Position numbers and translations under genes: made by a program
Assembly: GCF_030272615.1 (NCBI RefSeq)
Contig: NC_081414.1
Coordinates: 815,028,569-815,092,568 of the forward strand
Reading direction: 5' to 3'
Length of the DNA stretch: 64,000 nucleotides
Origin: Cryptomeria japonica
Lineage: Eukaryota > Streptophyta > Pinopsida > Cupressales > Cupressaceae
Notes under the pieces: model-generated
Told to the model about the DNA's origin: nothing
The model's database searches: none
Seen by the model: the letters and a program-made list of their open reading frames with translations, nothing else
Shown here: positions 1 to 12,205 of the stretch, piece after piece
How positions within the stretch are numbered: position 1 is the stretch's first letter
Layout of the letters: every line of letters begins with the position of its first letter

Positions 1-81
1 ATATAGCATTAGTGAATTAATATTTTATTCCGTTGTTGAATGTGTGATTGTAATTGACAGATTGTCTGTTGAAGAATATGA

Positions 82-160
82 ACCACTTCTTTTTTCTTAC
101 ACGATTACTGGTGATGACCCCTATATGATGCCATTGTAGGTTACGCCTCTCGGCGTAACT
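82..160 (+). repeat. Repeated cassette, copy 1, ending in a hairpin
   Basis: A block of about 79 bp that starts accacttct, continues cttacacgattactggtgat and ends gttacgcctctcggcgtaac. The last 20 bases form a perfect 8 bp stem (GTTACGCC/GGCGTAAC) with a TCTC loop. The same block recurs at 772-850, and its first 45 bases also at 716-760. It is not coding. It could be the terminal part of a small non-autonomous element or a local duplication; I do not recognise a named family. Confidence 0.55.
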
Positions 161-290
161 AGCATATATACCTTAAATTTTAATTTTATCTATATAAAAT
201 ATGTCAAGAGATATCTTTCTTTAGGCGCCTATTTTACTTTAGAGTGTAAAATTGATTAAAATTGATTAAAATTTAAGGTATATATATTAG
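159..290. repeat. Small inverted-repeat (MITE-like) element
   Basis: About 30 bases at 159-188 (ctagcatatataccttaaat and following) are nearly the reverse complement of 261-290 (ending aatttaaggtatatatatta g), with two mismatches in the outermost 14 positions. The arms enclose about 70 bp. Total length is about 132 bp. No target-site duplication is clear and no internal gene fits. It abuts the hairpin end of cassette copy 1. A short MITE is the simplest reading; an AT-rich palindrome from slippage is the alternative. Confidence 0.5.
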
Positions 291-715
291 TTATAAACTT
301 AATAGATTTAAATAAACACCATATAAAATAAAATATTTTCTCATTAAAATTATAATTTTAGATAGATATATAAATATAAAATAAAAAACAAAGATATTTA
401 AAAATAATCCAGCATTTCATAATTACAATATTCCTTAAAAAATATATTTTATATTTTTTAGAGCAATGATAAGTAGTTTACAATTTAAATATAAAAAACT
501 AGATGTCAACTATGGAATAAAAAAATTGTATCTAAGAAAAAAGAAAAAAATGTAAATATAACATAATTTAAATGTTTTTATATGTAGTAAATATAATTTA
601 AAATGAAATAAAATAATTTTAAGGTAAATAAAATAGTTTCAATTGATATCTACTGCCATTTCTTTAGATAGATGTATTTGAGATATATATATATACTAGT
701 ATATATACATGTATA

Positions 716-850
716 CCACTTCATTTTTCTTACACGGTTAGTGGTGATGACCCCTATATATGTATATATATACCATTTCTTTTTTCTTACACCGTTAGTG
801 GTGATAGCCCCTATATGATGCCATTGTAGGTTATGCCCCTCGGTGTAATT
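716..850 (+). repeat. Repeated cassette, copies 2 and 3 in tandem
   Basis: Copy 2 (716-760) stops after the shared gacccctatata and is followed by a TA-rich spacer. Copy 3 (772-850) is full length and ends in a decayed version of the hairpin, gttatgcccctcggtgtaat. Together with copy 1 this shows a unit duplicated at least twice within 800 bp. The intact palindrome in copy 1 and the mutated one in copy 3 suggest different ages or different constraint. Confidence 0.55.
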
Positions 851-1273
851 AAAATATATATATAAATTTATTTTTAAATTAGAATTTTTCTTTTTAAATA
901 CTAAATTATATGTTTTAAATTTTTTATAATTTTATTTTTATTTATCTTAAAAATTGTTATATTATAATATATAATTAAATGATTTGAAGATATATATAAG
1001 TAAATAATAATTTTTAAAAAAATTATATTTATTTATAAATTATATTTTCTTTTTAAATAGTAAATTATATGTTTAATTTTTTTATTAAATTTGTTCTTAT
1101 TTATTTTAATAGTCATTATATTAAAATATACATAATATATAACTAGGTGAGTTTAACATATATCAATTTTTTTTAATGTATTTTAAAATCACTTAGCTAT
1201 ATATTATGGATGTTAAATTTTACAATAGTTATATATATTTTTACTTATTTTTAAGTTACACTAGTAAAATTTT

Positions 1274-2958
1274 TGATATATGGTAATGTGGGGGCAGGAA
1301 AAGCGAGTTTGGGTGACTAGGACCTAATCCCACTTTTGCCAACACAATGGGAATACGAAAGAGCCTAAGGAGATAGATCACTTTGGCTACTTCTTGTGAG
1401 AAAGAGAGAGTCAAGGATCATCTCTTAGGGTTTCTATTCCTCTTGTTGCAAATGATGAGAAAAACTAGGGTTTGAATGATCAACTAAACTAGGAGATAAA
1501 GAATGAAGCATAAATGAACTTGAAATTGAACAAACTTGCATATATGGAATTGAAATACTGAAAGCATGAAAGGGGGAGGATTTTATATGTGTACCTGTTG
1601 TTGCAAATTGAACAAAACTAACCAAGACTAGGGTGATGCGCCACTGTCCCTGATGGACTGACAGAGAGCTGCAACTGAAAGGATGCAAGCTGGAGACCTT
1701 GAAGTTGTATCCTACCAAAAATCATTGCAAAGTGGAGGGACTAGAGCACCATGCCCTTGTCCTAGGCAGGACTAGGGCGCCACGCCCCTATCCTTGATAG
1801 ATTTCTGCACTTCTGAGTGGTTCTTATGCCTTTTCCAGATCCAAAACTGCCTTTGAATGCCTGTTTCTACACTTGCAACTGAACATGTAAGGTTTGGGTG
1901 GCTATATAGGGTTTTGCCTCATTCAAACCCCTGTGTTTGTGATTTACACCTCCACAAATAGTCGATAATGTATTGAAAATGTGTGTGCTAGAACCTTGTG
2001 TGTATGCAAGATCCTGAATGATAAGAAACTAGAGCTACCCTACGCATGAGAGTAACCCCTAAAAGTAAATGTGAATGTAAATAGAAATGTTTCAAACCAA
2101 ATATGCTAAATGATCTAAAGCATGAATGTAAATATGCAAATTGATGTAAAGAAACTCATACAAAGACATGAAAATAACATGAAATCATACCAATCCCCAA
2201 GGGAGAGATATTGCCACTAGATCTCTTATTATTCTTCAATGTCTTTAAGGCTCCTAATTGATGATGAATGTTGATGAATGTTGATGAATGTTGTTGAATT
2301 TTGTTGAATACACCACATAGGCTTCTCTTTCACTGCATAGAAGGCTCCTTATGCTTGCTTTTCTGAAAACTCCCTTAGATTAGATAGATCTTAGTCAAAC
2401 CTTCAAATGAAGAAAGAGAGCTCTTATGTATAAAACCCTAGATCTTAATTTTTACTTAATTCCATCTTTAGACCGACCTAGGAATTTAATTTCCCACCAA
2501 TATTTTGGGGTTAAGCATTATAATATCATAGAATTATGCTCCCAAAATTTCAAGAAAAAAAGCCAAGGACCATGTGCATTCCCGCCACGGTCCAACCAAC
2601 TTTTCACCAAATTTTTAGGGCTGTTAGATATGATGATATTAGAGAAAATCCCAAAGTTATAGCTAATTTCAAGGTGTTTTCATATGTGAAATCGAGTCTT
2701 AAAGGTTGAAATAGGACATAATTAGGGTTTATGATTAAATGATTTATTGGAGGAAAAAAAAAAGGGGCCACACTTAGGGTAAAGGGCCCTATTTTATTAT
2801 GTATGAAGTGATGAAATATGACTTTATATTTAATTAAACTAATTAATTAAATGTTTAAAGGGAAATAATAATGCAAGATGCAAACACACTAAGGCAAGTG
2901 CTAAACTAAGTGTGAAATTGTACCACCCTAGCAAAGGTGTACAATTTACGACACTACA
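1274..2958 (-). repeat. Probable solo LTR of a Gypsy-type element
   Basis: Read on the minus strand this 1.69 kb block begins tgtagtgtcgtaaattgtac and ends ccatatatca, so it has the TG...CA termini of an LTR, and it contains no coding domain. A similar start (tgtagtgttacaacttgtaa) is seen at 47826-47896. The 8 bases agtaaaat occur on both sides (1263-1270 and 2959-2966), but they do not sit exactly at the TG/CA ends on the left, so I do not count them as a proven target-site duplication. Inside are a short tandem run of gatgttgaat-like units near 2262-2310 and a polyA tract near 2753. No internal region or partner LTR lies next to it, hence solo LTR. Family assignment is inference. Confidence 0.45.
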
Positions 2959-3256
2959 AGTAAAATGATTTAGTTATACATATTATTTATATTATTATAT
3001 AATAACTATTAAGACAACTTTCAACAACAATTTTAAATTTTTTGATATAAATGTTAAAATTTTAAGGAAACTTGTAAATTTTTAAAATTTATAAATGTTA
3101 AAATCTTAATTTTTTTTAATTTTTCCTCTCTACATGCACTCTAGTTTTGTTCATCTTGGTCATGGATCAAGAGTGTGATCCAAAAATTTCGTCTTAGTTA
3201 TATATATTAGAATATAATAAATATTAAAATAAATAAGAAGAAAAATTAAGGAGACA

Positions 3257-5523
3257 ATGGCGACCGCAGCAACAGAGTTTCAATGACGACAATGGCAACC
3301 GTAGCAGCAGAGTTTCAGGGAATTGTGGGGACAGAGATGCAAGGATGGTGGGCCAGAAATGTTGAAAATGCGTTCTAGGAAAATCTTTTTTGGCAAGCGC
3401 AGGTTCACAAAACCCAATTGGGTCCCATTTCACTCTGCTCGAAGGTTGGATAGAAGACAACAAGAGACTTTTGACATTTGCGAAAACAACAGAACCAATA
3501 ATGTATCAAGGCACCCAAGGCACGAGCCATTTCAAGGAAATTTTAGGTTTAAAAAATCTAACTGGATGTCATTTCCTTGCACTAGACATCTGGACAAAAC
3601 AAGCCAACCAATATTTGATATTTGCGAAGAAGATAGTGATTCTTCAAGGAACGGGCTAAATAAAGAAACAATAGGGCATTTTTTATCATGACTATGAAAG
3701 AGATCTTAGATCTAGCAAACTTAAAATGGAAACAAATGCAAATTCTAAGTCTTAGTGGGATGAGGTTAATTTATGGAGAAATTGGATAAACCACAAAGGA
3801 AATTACTCCTAAAAACGACACACCATCAAGATTTGGAAAAGAGTTGATAAGAGATCCAAAGCTGAGGGATTGGCGACATCAAATAAAGAAGACAAGAATA
3901 AGGATGAGGATCTTGGATTAAAAAAACAACCTTCTATTGGGGTGCCATCTGAGGACATTTAGAAGAAGGGTTCTAAAACCACCCAAAAAAGGAATCGAAA
4001 GTATGCTAATAGGAAAAGGCATAAATAGACTTAGAAAAGGTGAAAGGAGTATCTTAAATCCAACCCCAGGTTGCAAAATCAAGACATTCCCTCATCTAAA
4101 ATTCTTGGAAAATCTCAAAGCAATTTTGTTCAAGTTTCTTTTCCGGAAGAATATCTAAATCCACATATCCAGGATCTTAGACAAAAATACCTAATTTTTA
4201 AGTTCTCGGACCTTTCACTTGATTTAGAATCTTTAAGGGATTTACTATTTGATAAATGGGATGGTGCTAAATAGATCTTTTATCTGGATGAAAAAAAGGG
4301 ATTTTCGTTGTTCTTTTTGATGAAAAAAGAAATAGGGATGTTGTGTACAAGATTAAATCTTGGATTTATGAGGGCTTTGGTTTGTTTATTCAACCATGGT
4401 ATCCTAATTTCAACCCTAATCAATTTTTGGTTAAGTTTGTTCCTTTTTGGTTTTAGTTATAGTGTTTACCCCTTGAATATGGAAAGACTAAGTTGGTTGA
4501 AATAATGAAAACTATGTGGGCATCATTTTAAAATATGATCATCCTTCATCTAGAGATCCATCTAAACCAGTCAAGGTATGCATTCTAGTGGATACACCGA
4601 ATGATTTTCCAACAAAAATCCATATTTCTACAAGTAATGGAGTATGGGTTCAATATTTATGGATGGAAAATTCCCATAATGTTTTCTTTATTTTGCATAT
4701 TGTTGTTCACAAGACTTGAAATTGTAAAGAGACATCATATTCTAGGAAGCATGGTGTTTCTAGCCCTATTATCTCAGAAGTTCAAAGAGGAGATTTTGCT
4801 AATTCAAAGGGACGAAGTGGAGGCCGAATGGACACCACTTCAATAATTCCTCTTGTAACTAATTTAAATAGAGTCAAGCCCAACATTATAAAAAAGAGAA
4901 CATATATTAAGAGTTTATCAGTTACAAAGATGCTTCCTTCCCCAATGATATCTATTTTTGTTACTAAAGATTGGGTAGTAAATAATTTTCTCTCGTTCAA
5001 ATAGTTTTTTTCCTCTCAGCCACTCCAATTATTTCTCCTCCCATTATTGCATCTTCAGAGTCACATCTAGAGAATGTTATTGCTTCTCTCATGTTCCCTC
5101 TTGATCAATCGAAAAATGTCACCATTGATAATGTTGACAATGAATACTCATTGGAAGATTTGGACATTATTAAATTTTCCAACTCTGCTTGAACAAGGGA
5201 GATTAGTGGAGTTGGCTGAATCAATTGCTATATTAGAAGGTACAAAAGTAATAAAGGAAATAGCTTCAAAAGTTGAACAAGAGCTGAGTCAATCATTGGA
5301 CTCAGAGCTACCTTTATTTGAGGCTTTTAAAGTGGAAATAGATGGTGCAGAAAATGTATTTGTAGGGGAAGAGGAGTTTGATTTCTCACAATCTCTATCA
5401 GTTTCTCAAACTCCATGGACTCAAAGCTTGATGAAGAAAACCCCTAGTAAGAAGGGAGAGAAAACTCGCACCACTAAGATTAAAGAGGAAATTGAAGAAT
5501 GGATGCAAACAACTCTAGACTAG
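3257..5523 (+). pseudogene. LINE ORF1 (DUF4283-like nucleic-acid-binding protein), decayed
   Basis: The likely start is one of two ATGs, at 3257 and 3292, that begin near-identical 35 bp units reading MAT-A-EF. The best-preserved part is at about 4180-4510, where three frames together show the DUF4283 pattern of plant LINE ORF1 proteins: an FKFSDLSLDLESLRDLLFDKW-like helix, then WIYEGFGLFIQPWYPNFNP, then a hydrophobic strand and CLPLEYG. DUF4283 proteins bind RNA in the LINE particle. The C-terminal 150 codons (5074-5523) are open, acidic then basic, and end in a Lys/Thr-rich tail. I see no CCHC knuckle. Several frameshifts and stops separate the blocks, so the ORF is dead. A 144 bp duplicated segment lies near its 5' end. 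Confidence 0.7.
3400..3634 (+). repeat. 144 bp tandem duplication within LINE ORF1
   Basis: The segment ending gacatttgcgaa at 3473-3484 recurs 144 bp later, ending gatatttgcgaa at 3617-3628. The protein reading shows it too: KPNWVPFHSARRLD...FDICE against KSNWMSFPCTRHLD...FDICE. The period is a whole number of codons (48). The two copies are about two-thirds identical by eye, so the duplication is much older than the window's LTR insertions or was kept in the family. Confidence 0.6.
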
Positions 5524-5582
5524 AGTTTCATTCTATTTGGTATCAAAAGACCGAGGAGAGCATATTGCTCTCCTCGGGATTA

Positions 5583-5675
5583 ATGAGGATTACTTCCTGG
5601 AATGTCAAGAGCATTAATGCCCCTGACAAAAGAGCTCAGATCAAGGGTCAAATTGATGTTTGTGGAGCTTATGTT
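5583..5675 (+). pseudogene. LINE ORF2, first 31 codons
   Basis: ATG at 5583 opens MRITSWNVKSINAPDKRAQI, the typical start of a plant L1 ORF2 (SWN motif at the beginning of the endonuclease fold; the Asn is one of the metal-site residues of the family). The frame is cut by element A at 5675/5676 and continues at 27466. Confidence 0.85.
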
Positions 5676-6782
5676 TGATAGACTTATAAACCACTAAGAG
5701 GGGGGGTGAATCAGTGACAGTAAAAACAATAACACTTTAAACACTGACCGGTTGAGATACTTAACAAGTTTATTAAACACTATGCATGCAATCCAAAAAG
5801 ATATTAAACCATCCACAATAAGTAAAGAATCCACCATAACACAAGTGTTTATATATGGACAACCCAAATGGGAAAAAACACAGTGAGATGTGACTCACAA
5901 GTTAACTATCTGCAATAATAGATAACTAACCGGTTAGGGTCTACAAAAATGCTCTGCTAGAAGCCAATCCTGTTAAGTATTCCAAAGCTTTGTTAGGAGA
6001 TATACCCTGTTAAAGGTAGTACCCTGTTAGGAGTAACCTCAGTAGAGGATTTCTGAATCCAAACTAATGGATCACCTTGTTAGAGGATTTGTACAATGAA
6101 GCTTGTTAGAGCTTACCCGATTAGGGGATTTGACTGTTGTTGTGATTAGAAAACAACATGTGGTGTGAACTAATAGTAGCACAAATTTCTTGAATAGATC
6201 CTCTTCTGCTTGCTCAAAACTGTATCACTAATTTTATCACCAACATATTATGCAATGCCTTCAACTTCTATCTTGTATCATATTATATCATATCATGTTC
6301 TTGTTATCTAAATTGTTCATCATAATGTCATTATATAGACACTAGATTTCATGTCGGCTTAGAAATCATATCACAATTACCTAGGTGTAGTGTATTGGGA
6401 CAATCAAACATAACTCATTGTAAATTACCGCCAAAATGTCAGTTAAGGGTAACTCATCACACAATCAATGAATACCGGTTGGAACACTAATACCAGGTTG
6501 GAGTTAACCACTATCAACATATACACTGATTGTCCTCTATTCACTTCTTTGATGGTTTCCGTTGAATCTCCAAGTGGGTGTCATGCCATTTCTGCATATA
6601 CTAGTTGTCTACATATATCGGTTAGAAACCTTCTAAACCATCTTAACAATATTGTTTGCAATACAAGTAACTTTGGAAGTAATACCAATCTGTCTAAACT
6701 AATGTGAACATATGTGTGCGCATACATGTTCCATCTATGACAACACATGAAGTCATCTATTACAATCATCATCAAGCCAATA
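5676..6782 (-). repeat. 3' LTR of element A
   Basis: About 1107 bp, matching the element's other LTR (24654-27460 once its guest is removed). In minus orientation it contains the hairpin module near 5860-5890 (GTG-TTTTTTCCC ATTT GGGTT), a series of CCTTAACAGGGT-like periodic units (reverse complement at 5925-6130), and the C-rich ttcacccccctcttagt close to its end. Confidence 0.85.
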
Positions 6783-6806
6783 ATCTTCCCCTTTGGTATT
6801 GATGGC
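6783..6806 (-). other. Polypurine tract of element A
   Basis: On the minus strand the sequence is ccatcaataccaaaggggaa then gat, directly before the 3' LTR. The same module, with ccaaagggggagat, precedes the LTRs of Copia N (17143-17170) and Copia F (45830-45849). Confidence 0.75.
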
Positions 6807-7392
6807 AACACTTAGAAAATTTTTAAACTGTATAGCTAAGTGTGCTTACAAAAAGGAAATGTACAACAAACATATTACATTACATACTCCCCCTTAATTT
6901 CTACTCTACTCCCTCAATACATACAAAATTTTTACAACAGACATACATATTTCTACTCCCCCTTTGACAACAATGCCAAATTGAAAAAGTAATATGTATA
7001 TATATAGCAAAATTTGCGTCAAAAGTTTACATATACAAAAACTTATAAGTCTTTATGAAGGAGTATTCATTAGAATTCTCAGGAAAATGTCACTAAAAGT
7101 AAGCTTCATTTAAGAAAAATCATTTTTGTATGTCTCTAGTAAGGTTTCAATGATCTCTATAGTAGTCATGACCTGTAAAAAAAATTATTCCATTGCATCA
7201 ACTGTACTCGTCTCTGGAGTAGCTAAAATTACTTTTGCATTCTTGTAAGCTCTTTATAGGATGTCCACTTTAGGTCGCAATAAATTATTCAACTCCTTCA
7301 GGGATCAAAGTCTCTTTGCCTATTCAAAATCTTACACATCTAACCAATTTTGAAAATCATCAACCATTTTTTCCAAAAATTAAGGCCAAGTC
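6807..7392 (-). other. Element A, 3' untranslated/decayed part
   Basis: About 590 bp between the last recognisable coding fragment of element A and its polypurine tract. I see no conserved domain on either strand; short runs resemble decayed helical coding sequence. It is AT-rich and most likely the end of the second ORF plus 3' UTR. Confidence 0.5.
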
Positions 7393-8062
7393 CTATAAAG
7401 GTATGTAGGTACTACATATCTTTTCTAGTTCTTGTTCAGTCTCTATTCGCCTTTGAATTAGATCGGTATACAAAAATGAAACATTGGATGTACAGGCAAG
7501 AATTCTTCCTCCTGTCTCAATAGCTTTCCTTAATAGATCTTTGTTCAGGGATAAGGCAATTCTCCCTATATCAATATCTTTCAATATCTATTCTCCTATT
7601 TTCTTCCTGTAATTCTTTTTTGTAAAAGTCTGAGTTGCTTCCTCAAGGGACTTGAGTTGGTTAGAGGCATCAGCAACCAACTGGCCAAGCTTACCAAAGG
7701 GATTTGACAAGTTCCCTATAGCAGTCTTGGGTAGAAGACTTGACAAAATTTCTACAGCAGTTTTAAATACTCACTGCATCCTTCCTCTATTCCTTAAGCC
7801 TCTTCTTTTGAGCTCTAGATTGCATCATAGTTGCAATCTCCATTAATTTTGATGCACTCATATTGTCAAAATCTATAGGCCCTTTGATGCCTAATGAGTC
7901 GTCATCATCATCATTTTGTTGTTTCACCAATGCCTTTTCTACTTCAACAGATTTCTCCTTCTCAGTTTTCTCTTGCTCTTTCTCCTTTTCCTATTCAAGG
8001 GACTTTTCAACAATTTGTTCAATGGGTTTCTCCTTGGTAGCTTGTGAAACTGGTGGAAATTG
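7393..8062 (-). pseudogene. Element A ORF2, C-terminal part
   Basis: A charged stretch (EKEKEQEKTEKEKS and a run of five Asp, near 7890-8040) is followed by GIKGPIDFDNMSASKLMEIA and a helical, Lys/Arg/Glu-rich tail. The motif PI-x-N-x-S-KL followed by a run of Ala/Lys/Gln has a clear counterpart in element B (about 41990-42090, PIVLPNIDISKLKGQAF). The function of this region is unknown. It is broken at several points. Confidence 0.55.
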
Positions 8063-8494
8063 TGTTAGGGTTTCAAGCAGATCTGAAGCAAATATGAACT
8101 AACAATTATATGCAGATTTAAATGCAAAAGATAAAGAAATAAAACATGACACAAATAACACAAAGATTTAACGTGGTTCACCCAGAATGGGTTACGTCCA
8201 CCATACACAACCGTCCAATCTTTCTTATTATCTAGCAAAAATAGTACATCAACCTTACAATGCCTTAAGCATCCCGGCCACTTATAACATGTACTTTTAG
8301 GGCAAGAAACAAAGTTGGCCTTTTTAGGGTTTTATTACAATGTTAGTTTTCATCAACAAAAATGGCAAAAAAAATTTCTCGAGGGCACGTAGTGGGCTTC
8401 ACCCGCTTTCCTGGAGCCTGTCCTCACCTTGGACCCTGACGAGAATACATGCAGAGTGTACAGTACTTTGCTGATCAGTCACCACATATCAACA
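8063..8494 (-). repeat. LTR of the left Copia arm
   Basis: Minus-strand TG...CA block of 432 bp, from tgttgatatgtgg (at 8494) to accctaaca (at 8063). It contains aacccattctgggtgaacca near 8170-8210, a variant of the hairpin module seen in other LTRs of the window. Two purine tracts, 41 bp apart, precede it. Confidence 0.7.
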
Positions 8495-9978
8495 ATCTCC
8501 CACTTGGAGACTGATCAAACTCCACACCAAACAATCTCCCACTTGGAGACTAATACTAGACGACACCACTATACTTGCAGCATCCACTGGATAAAACACT
8601 GGGACTCGACTGGTATAAATTTACAATTATCAATCAAGAAGACCAATAGAAACTGATGAAGAAATCAGCTTCTCCTGTGGAACTGCCTTCGTGAACATAT
8701 CGACAAGATTCTCACTTGTGTGAATCTTCTCGAGCCGTAACTGACCCTCCTCCGAAACAATCTGGATGAAGTGGTACCTGAGCTGAATGTGCTTTGTCCT
8801 TGAATGAAAAGTAGAGTTCTTCGCAAGATGAATGGCACTCTGGCTATCAGTATACAATGGGCTATCCTCTTGTGTCCAACCCAATTCCTCCAGAAAATAT
8901 TGCAACCAAATCATCTCCTTGTTGGCTTTTGTAGTAGCAACATACTCAGCTTCAGTGGTTGAAAGTGCAACAACCTTTTGCAACCTAGAAATCCAACTGA
9001 CTACAGTTCCCCTTATAGTAAAAACATACCCTGTAGTACTCCTCAGTGAATCAATATCACCCACTAAATCAGAGTCAACAAATCCACTCAGACAAGCATT
9101 AGATCCTTTGAAACATAATGCCTTCATAGTAGTTCCTTTCAAATACCGAAGAATCCATTTCACAACATTCCAATGTTCCATACCCGGATTTCTCATAAAC
9201 CTGCTCACAACTCCCACTGTATGTGCAATGTTTGGCCTTGTGCATACCATTGCATACATCAGACTACAAACAGATGATGAATATGGGATGTTAGACATTT
9301 TATTTACCTCTTCCTATTCCTTTGGACACATCTCCTTAGTCACTTTGAAATCACTAGCCAAAGGTGTACTAACTGCTTTTGCATCTTGCATGTTAAATCT
9401 TTTCAACACCTTCTTTATATACTCACTTTGGGACAAATTCAAGGTTCTATTTTTCCTGCCCCGTGTAATCCTCATACTGAGAATTTTCTTAGCTACACCC
9501 AAATCCTTCATAGCAAATGACCTAGCTAATTTTTGTTTAAGATCATTTATCTGTTGCATGTTAGACCCGCAACAAGCATGTCATCAACGTAAAGCAACAG
9601 GATAATATAACTACCATTATCAAATCTCTTAAAATATACACAATGATCAGAATGACATCTATGATAACCGTGTTCAGCCATGAAACTATCAAATTTTAAA
9701 TACCATTGTCGGGGTGCTTGCTTTAGGCCATACAAACTTTTCTTCAACCTGCACACCAAGTTCTCCTTACCTTTGACCTCATATCCCTGTGGTTGCAACA
9801 TGTAAATTTCCTCCTCCAAATCTCCATGGAGAAAAGTTGTTTTGACATCTAATTGTTCAAGATGTAAATCATCTATAGCCACAAGACTAAGTGCAATTCT
9901 AATTGAAGTCATTTTTACAACTGGAGAAAATATTTCATCATAATCTATACCCTTTTTCTGTGCAAAACCTTTTACCAC
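8495..9978 (-). pseudogene. Left Copia arm: reverse transcriptase and RNase H
   Basis: The RT part (about 9314-9978) shows LEQLDVKTTFLHGDLEEEIY, KSLYGLKQAPRQWY and the catalytic LLLYVDDML motif. The RNase H part (8630-9298) shows GYVFTIRGTVVSWISR, STTEAEYVA and HIQLRYHFI. This order (integrase before RT, RNase H last) is diagnostic of Ty1/Copia; the motifs are closest to what I know of the Tork group, which is inference. Broken. Confidence 0.85.
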
Positions 9979-10029
9979 AAGTCTGGCCTTATATCTTTTC
10001 TGACCTCCTTCCTCCTCCTTCAGCTAATA

Positions 10030-12205
10030 AACCCATTTGTTAGGCAAGGCTCTTTTTTCTATAGGTAAAGGGACTAAGTCCTAAGTCTTATTTTTCATCA
10101 AGGAGTCCATCTCCTCTTTCATGCCTAGCTCCCACTGTTGTTTGGCATCCACTTACATTGCTTCTTCATATTCTTCTGGTTCACCAAAATCAGTTAATAA
10201 AATAGAATAAAAAGAAGGAGAAAATCTTTAAGGGGGTCTACTTAACCTTGTATAACATCTAACACTTATAGGAGTTTGTGGGAAAATCTGTTGTTGTTGA
10301 GCATCAGATACCTGTGGCATTTCATTTTCAGGAATCTCATCCAACACCACATATTCTTGTTTCTCCTATTCATGCTTCTTTTACTGCATCTGTTCTTTAT
10401 ACATAACCTTCTCATTGAATATAACATCTCTACTTCTAATTATTTTCTTATTTATAAAATCCCATAACCGATAGCCATATTCATCTATCCCATATCCAAT
10501 GAAGGTACATTTCTGAGATTTAGCATCAAGCTTAGTTATGTTTTTTTTATCAACATGGACAAAAGCTTCACAACCAAAAATTTTTAGAAAAGAATAATTT
10601 AACTTTTTACCAGTCCATGCCTCCTCTAGAATACCACCATCCAAAGGGGTTGAAGGTCCTCTATTTATCAAATAGACAGCAGTAGGTACAACATCTGTCC
10701 AAAAATGTAAGGGCAATCTAGCATGCAATCTCATGCTCCTCGCGTGTTCCATGATAGTCCTATTCATTCTCTCGAACACACCATTTTCCTATGGATTTTC
10801 TGGAACTATCTTCTGCTTTTGAATCCCATTTAAGGAGCAGTAATCTTCAAATGCTTTGCTGCAATACTCACCTCCATTATCTCATCTGAGACACTTCAAC
10901 TTTTTTCCTATCTCATTCTCAACCAAAGCTTTCCATTTTTTAAACGTTTCAAAAACATCTGATTTTTGTTTTAGGAAATATACCCATGTTTTTATGGTTG
11001 AGTCATCAATAAAAATAACATAATAACAAGAGCCACCAAGAGATGATACCTGAGTCGGTCCCCATATATCTGAATGCACAAGCTCTAACTTCTCACTCTT
11101 CTTCTCTTTCCCAACCTTGAGAAATCTGACTCTTTTCTGTTTTCCATAAACACAGTTTTCACAGAACTCTAAATCAATCTTCTTTAGTCCTGGTAATAGA
11201 TTTTTGGAGTGAAAGATTTTCATCTCTTTCTCACTCATGTGCCCAAGCCTATGGTGCCACATTATCGAATATGTTCTTGCAACATCTATTATTGTTGTCC
11301 CTGCAGTAACTTTATCTGTAGCAGCTAGGGTAGAGTAAGTGTTACCAGTACACAGATATAATGTGCCTACCTTTGCACCTTTAGCTACTACTAATGACCC
11401 TTTACTGGCCTTCCAGATACTATCTAAGAAGGTAACTATGCAACCTTCACTACCTAGTTGCCCTGCAGAAATTAAATTTCTTCTTAAATTAGGAACATGC
11501 CTTACCTCCTGTAGAAACCAGTCATTTCCATTATACAACTTGATCTTTATCTTTCCTTTTCCAACAATTTGACAGGGCTCATCATCACCCAAATATACCT
11601 GTCCAAAATCACCTTGAACATAATCTAGAAAATATTTTCTATGGGGTGTAGCATGAAATGAAGCCCCAGAATCTATTACCCAGGAATCATTAACATTATC
11701 CAAACATAAGATTAAAGCATCTTGTAAAGTATTACTTGCAATATTAGCTTCCTTAGTGTCATTTTCATTTTTTTCTCCTTTGTTTTTTCAAGACCAACAG
11801 TCTTTCTTTAGATGACTAGGCTTTTTGCAGTACCAACAATCTTTCTTTCCTCTAGATTGAGAGCGTCCTTTCTTTGACTTCCCTCGTGACTTCTCATTCC
11901 AAGGGTTTTTTCCTCTTTCCTTTGATCTTCCTCTGCTCTCCACATTCAAAACACTACTTGATTATGTTGGAGTCTCACCTGTGTTTTTCCTTCACATTTC
12001 CTCGCTTAGGATAACACCAACAATATCATCAAATACCAAAGTATTTTTACCAGAGACAGAGTTACTTACAGCCATAACCAAGCTATTCTAGCTTTCTGGC
12101 AAATAACATAAAATCAAGAGAGCCCTAACCTCTTCTACACTGGTAATTTTTACCGAAGACAATTGACTTGTAATTGTATTAAATTCATTTAAGTGCTCTG
12201 CTACA
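10030..12205 (-). pseudogene. Left Copia arm: gag end, protease and integrase
   Basis: From the centre outward on the minus strand: a gag remnant with a zinc-knuckle region (11760-12190), the protease motif WVIDSGASFHA near 11680, the pre-integrase HHRLGHMSEKEM near 11240, the integrase core with DIWGPTQVSSLGG near 11050 and RTIMEHARSM...LPLHFW near 10720, and a C-terminal GYRLWDF block near 10470. The N-terminal half of gag is absent. Broken. Confidence 0.85.

Larger units (their letters stand above)
1..1270. other. AT-rich intergenic stretch
   Basis: No convincing coding region is visible on either strand. The sequence is very AT-rich, with long runs of A, T and TA steps. The only structure I can support in it is the repeated cassette at 82-160 and 716-850 and the inverted repeat at 159-290, listed separately. 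The rest may be old decayed repeat sequence or host intergenic DNA; I cannot tell which. Confidence 0.6.

Noticed and set aside
82-162. Helitron end (hairpin followed by CTAG) at the end of cassette copy 1
   Set aside because: The CTAG overlaps the hairpin stem instead of following it at the usual distance, the other copies do not keep it, and no Rep/helicase or matching 5' end was found.
1263-2966. The 8 bp match agtaaaat around the 1274-2958 block as a hAT-type target duplication
   Set aside because: It is off by three bases from the TG end on the left, is AT-rich enough to arise by chance, and the block has LTR-type termini instead of terminal inverted repeats.
8832-9605. A 257-codon open frame on the plus strand
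   Set aside because: It is the antisense shadow of the Copia RNase H and RT coding region in the left arm.
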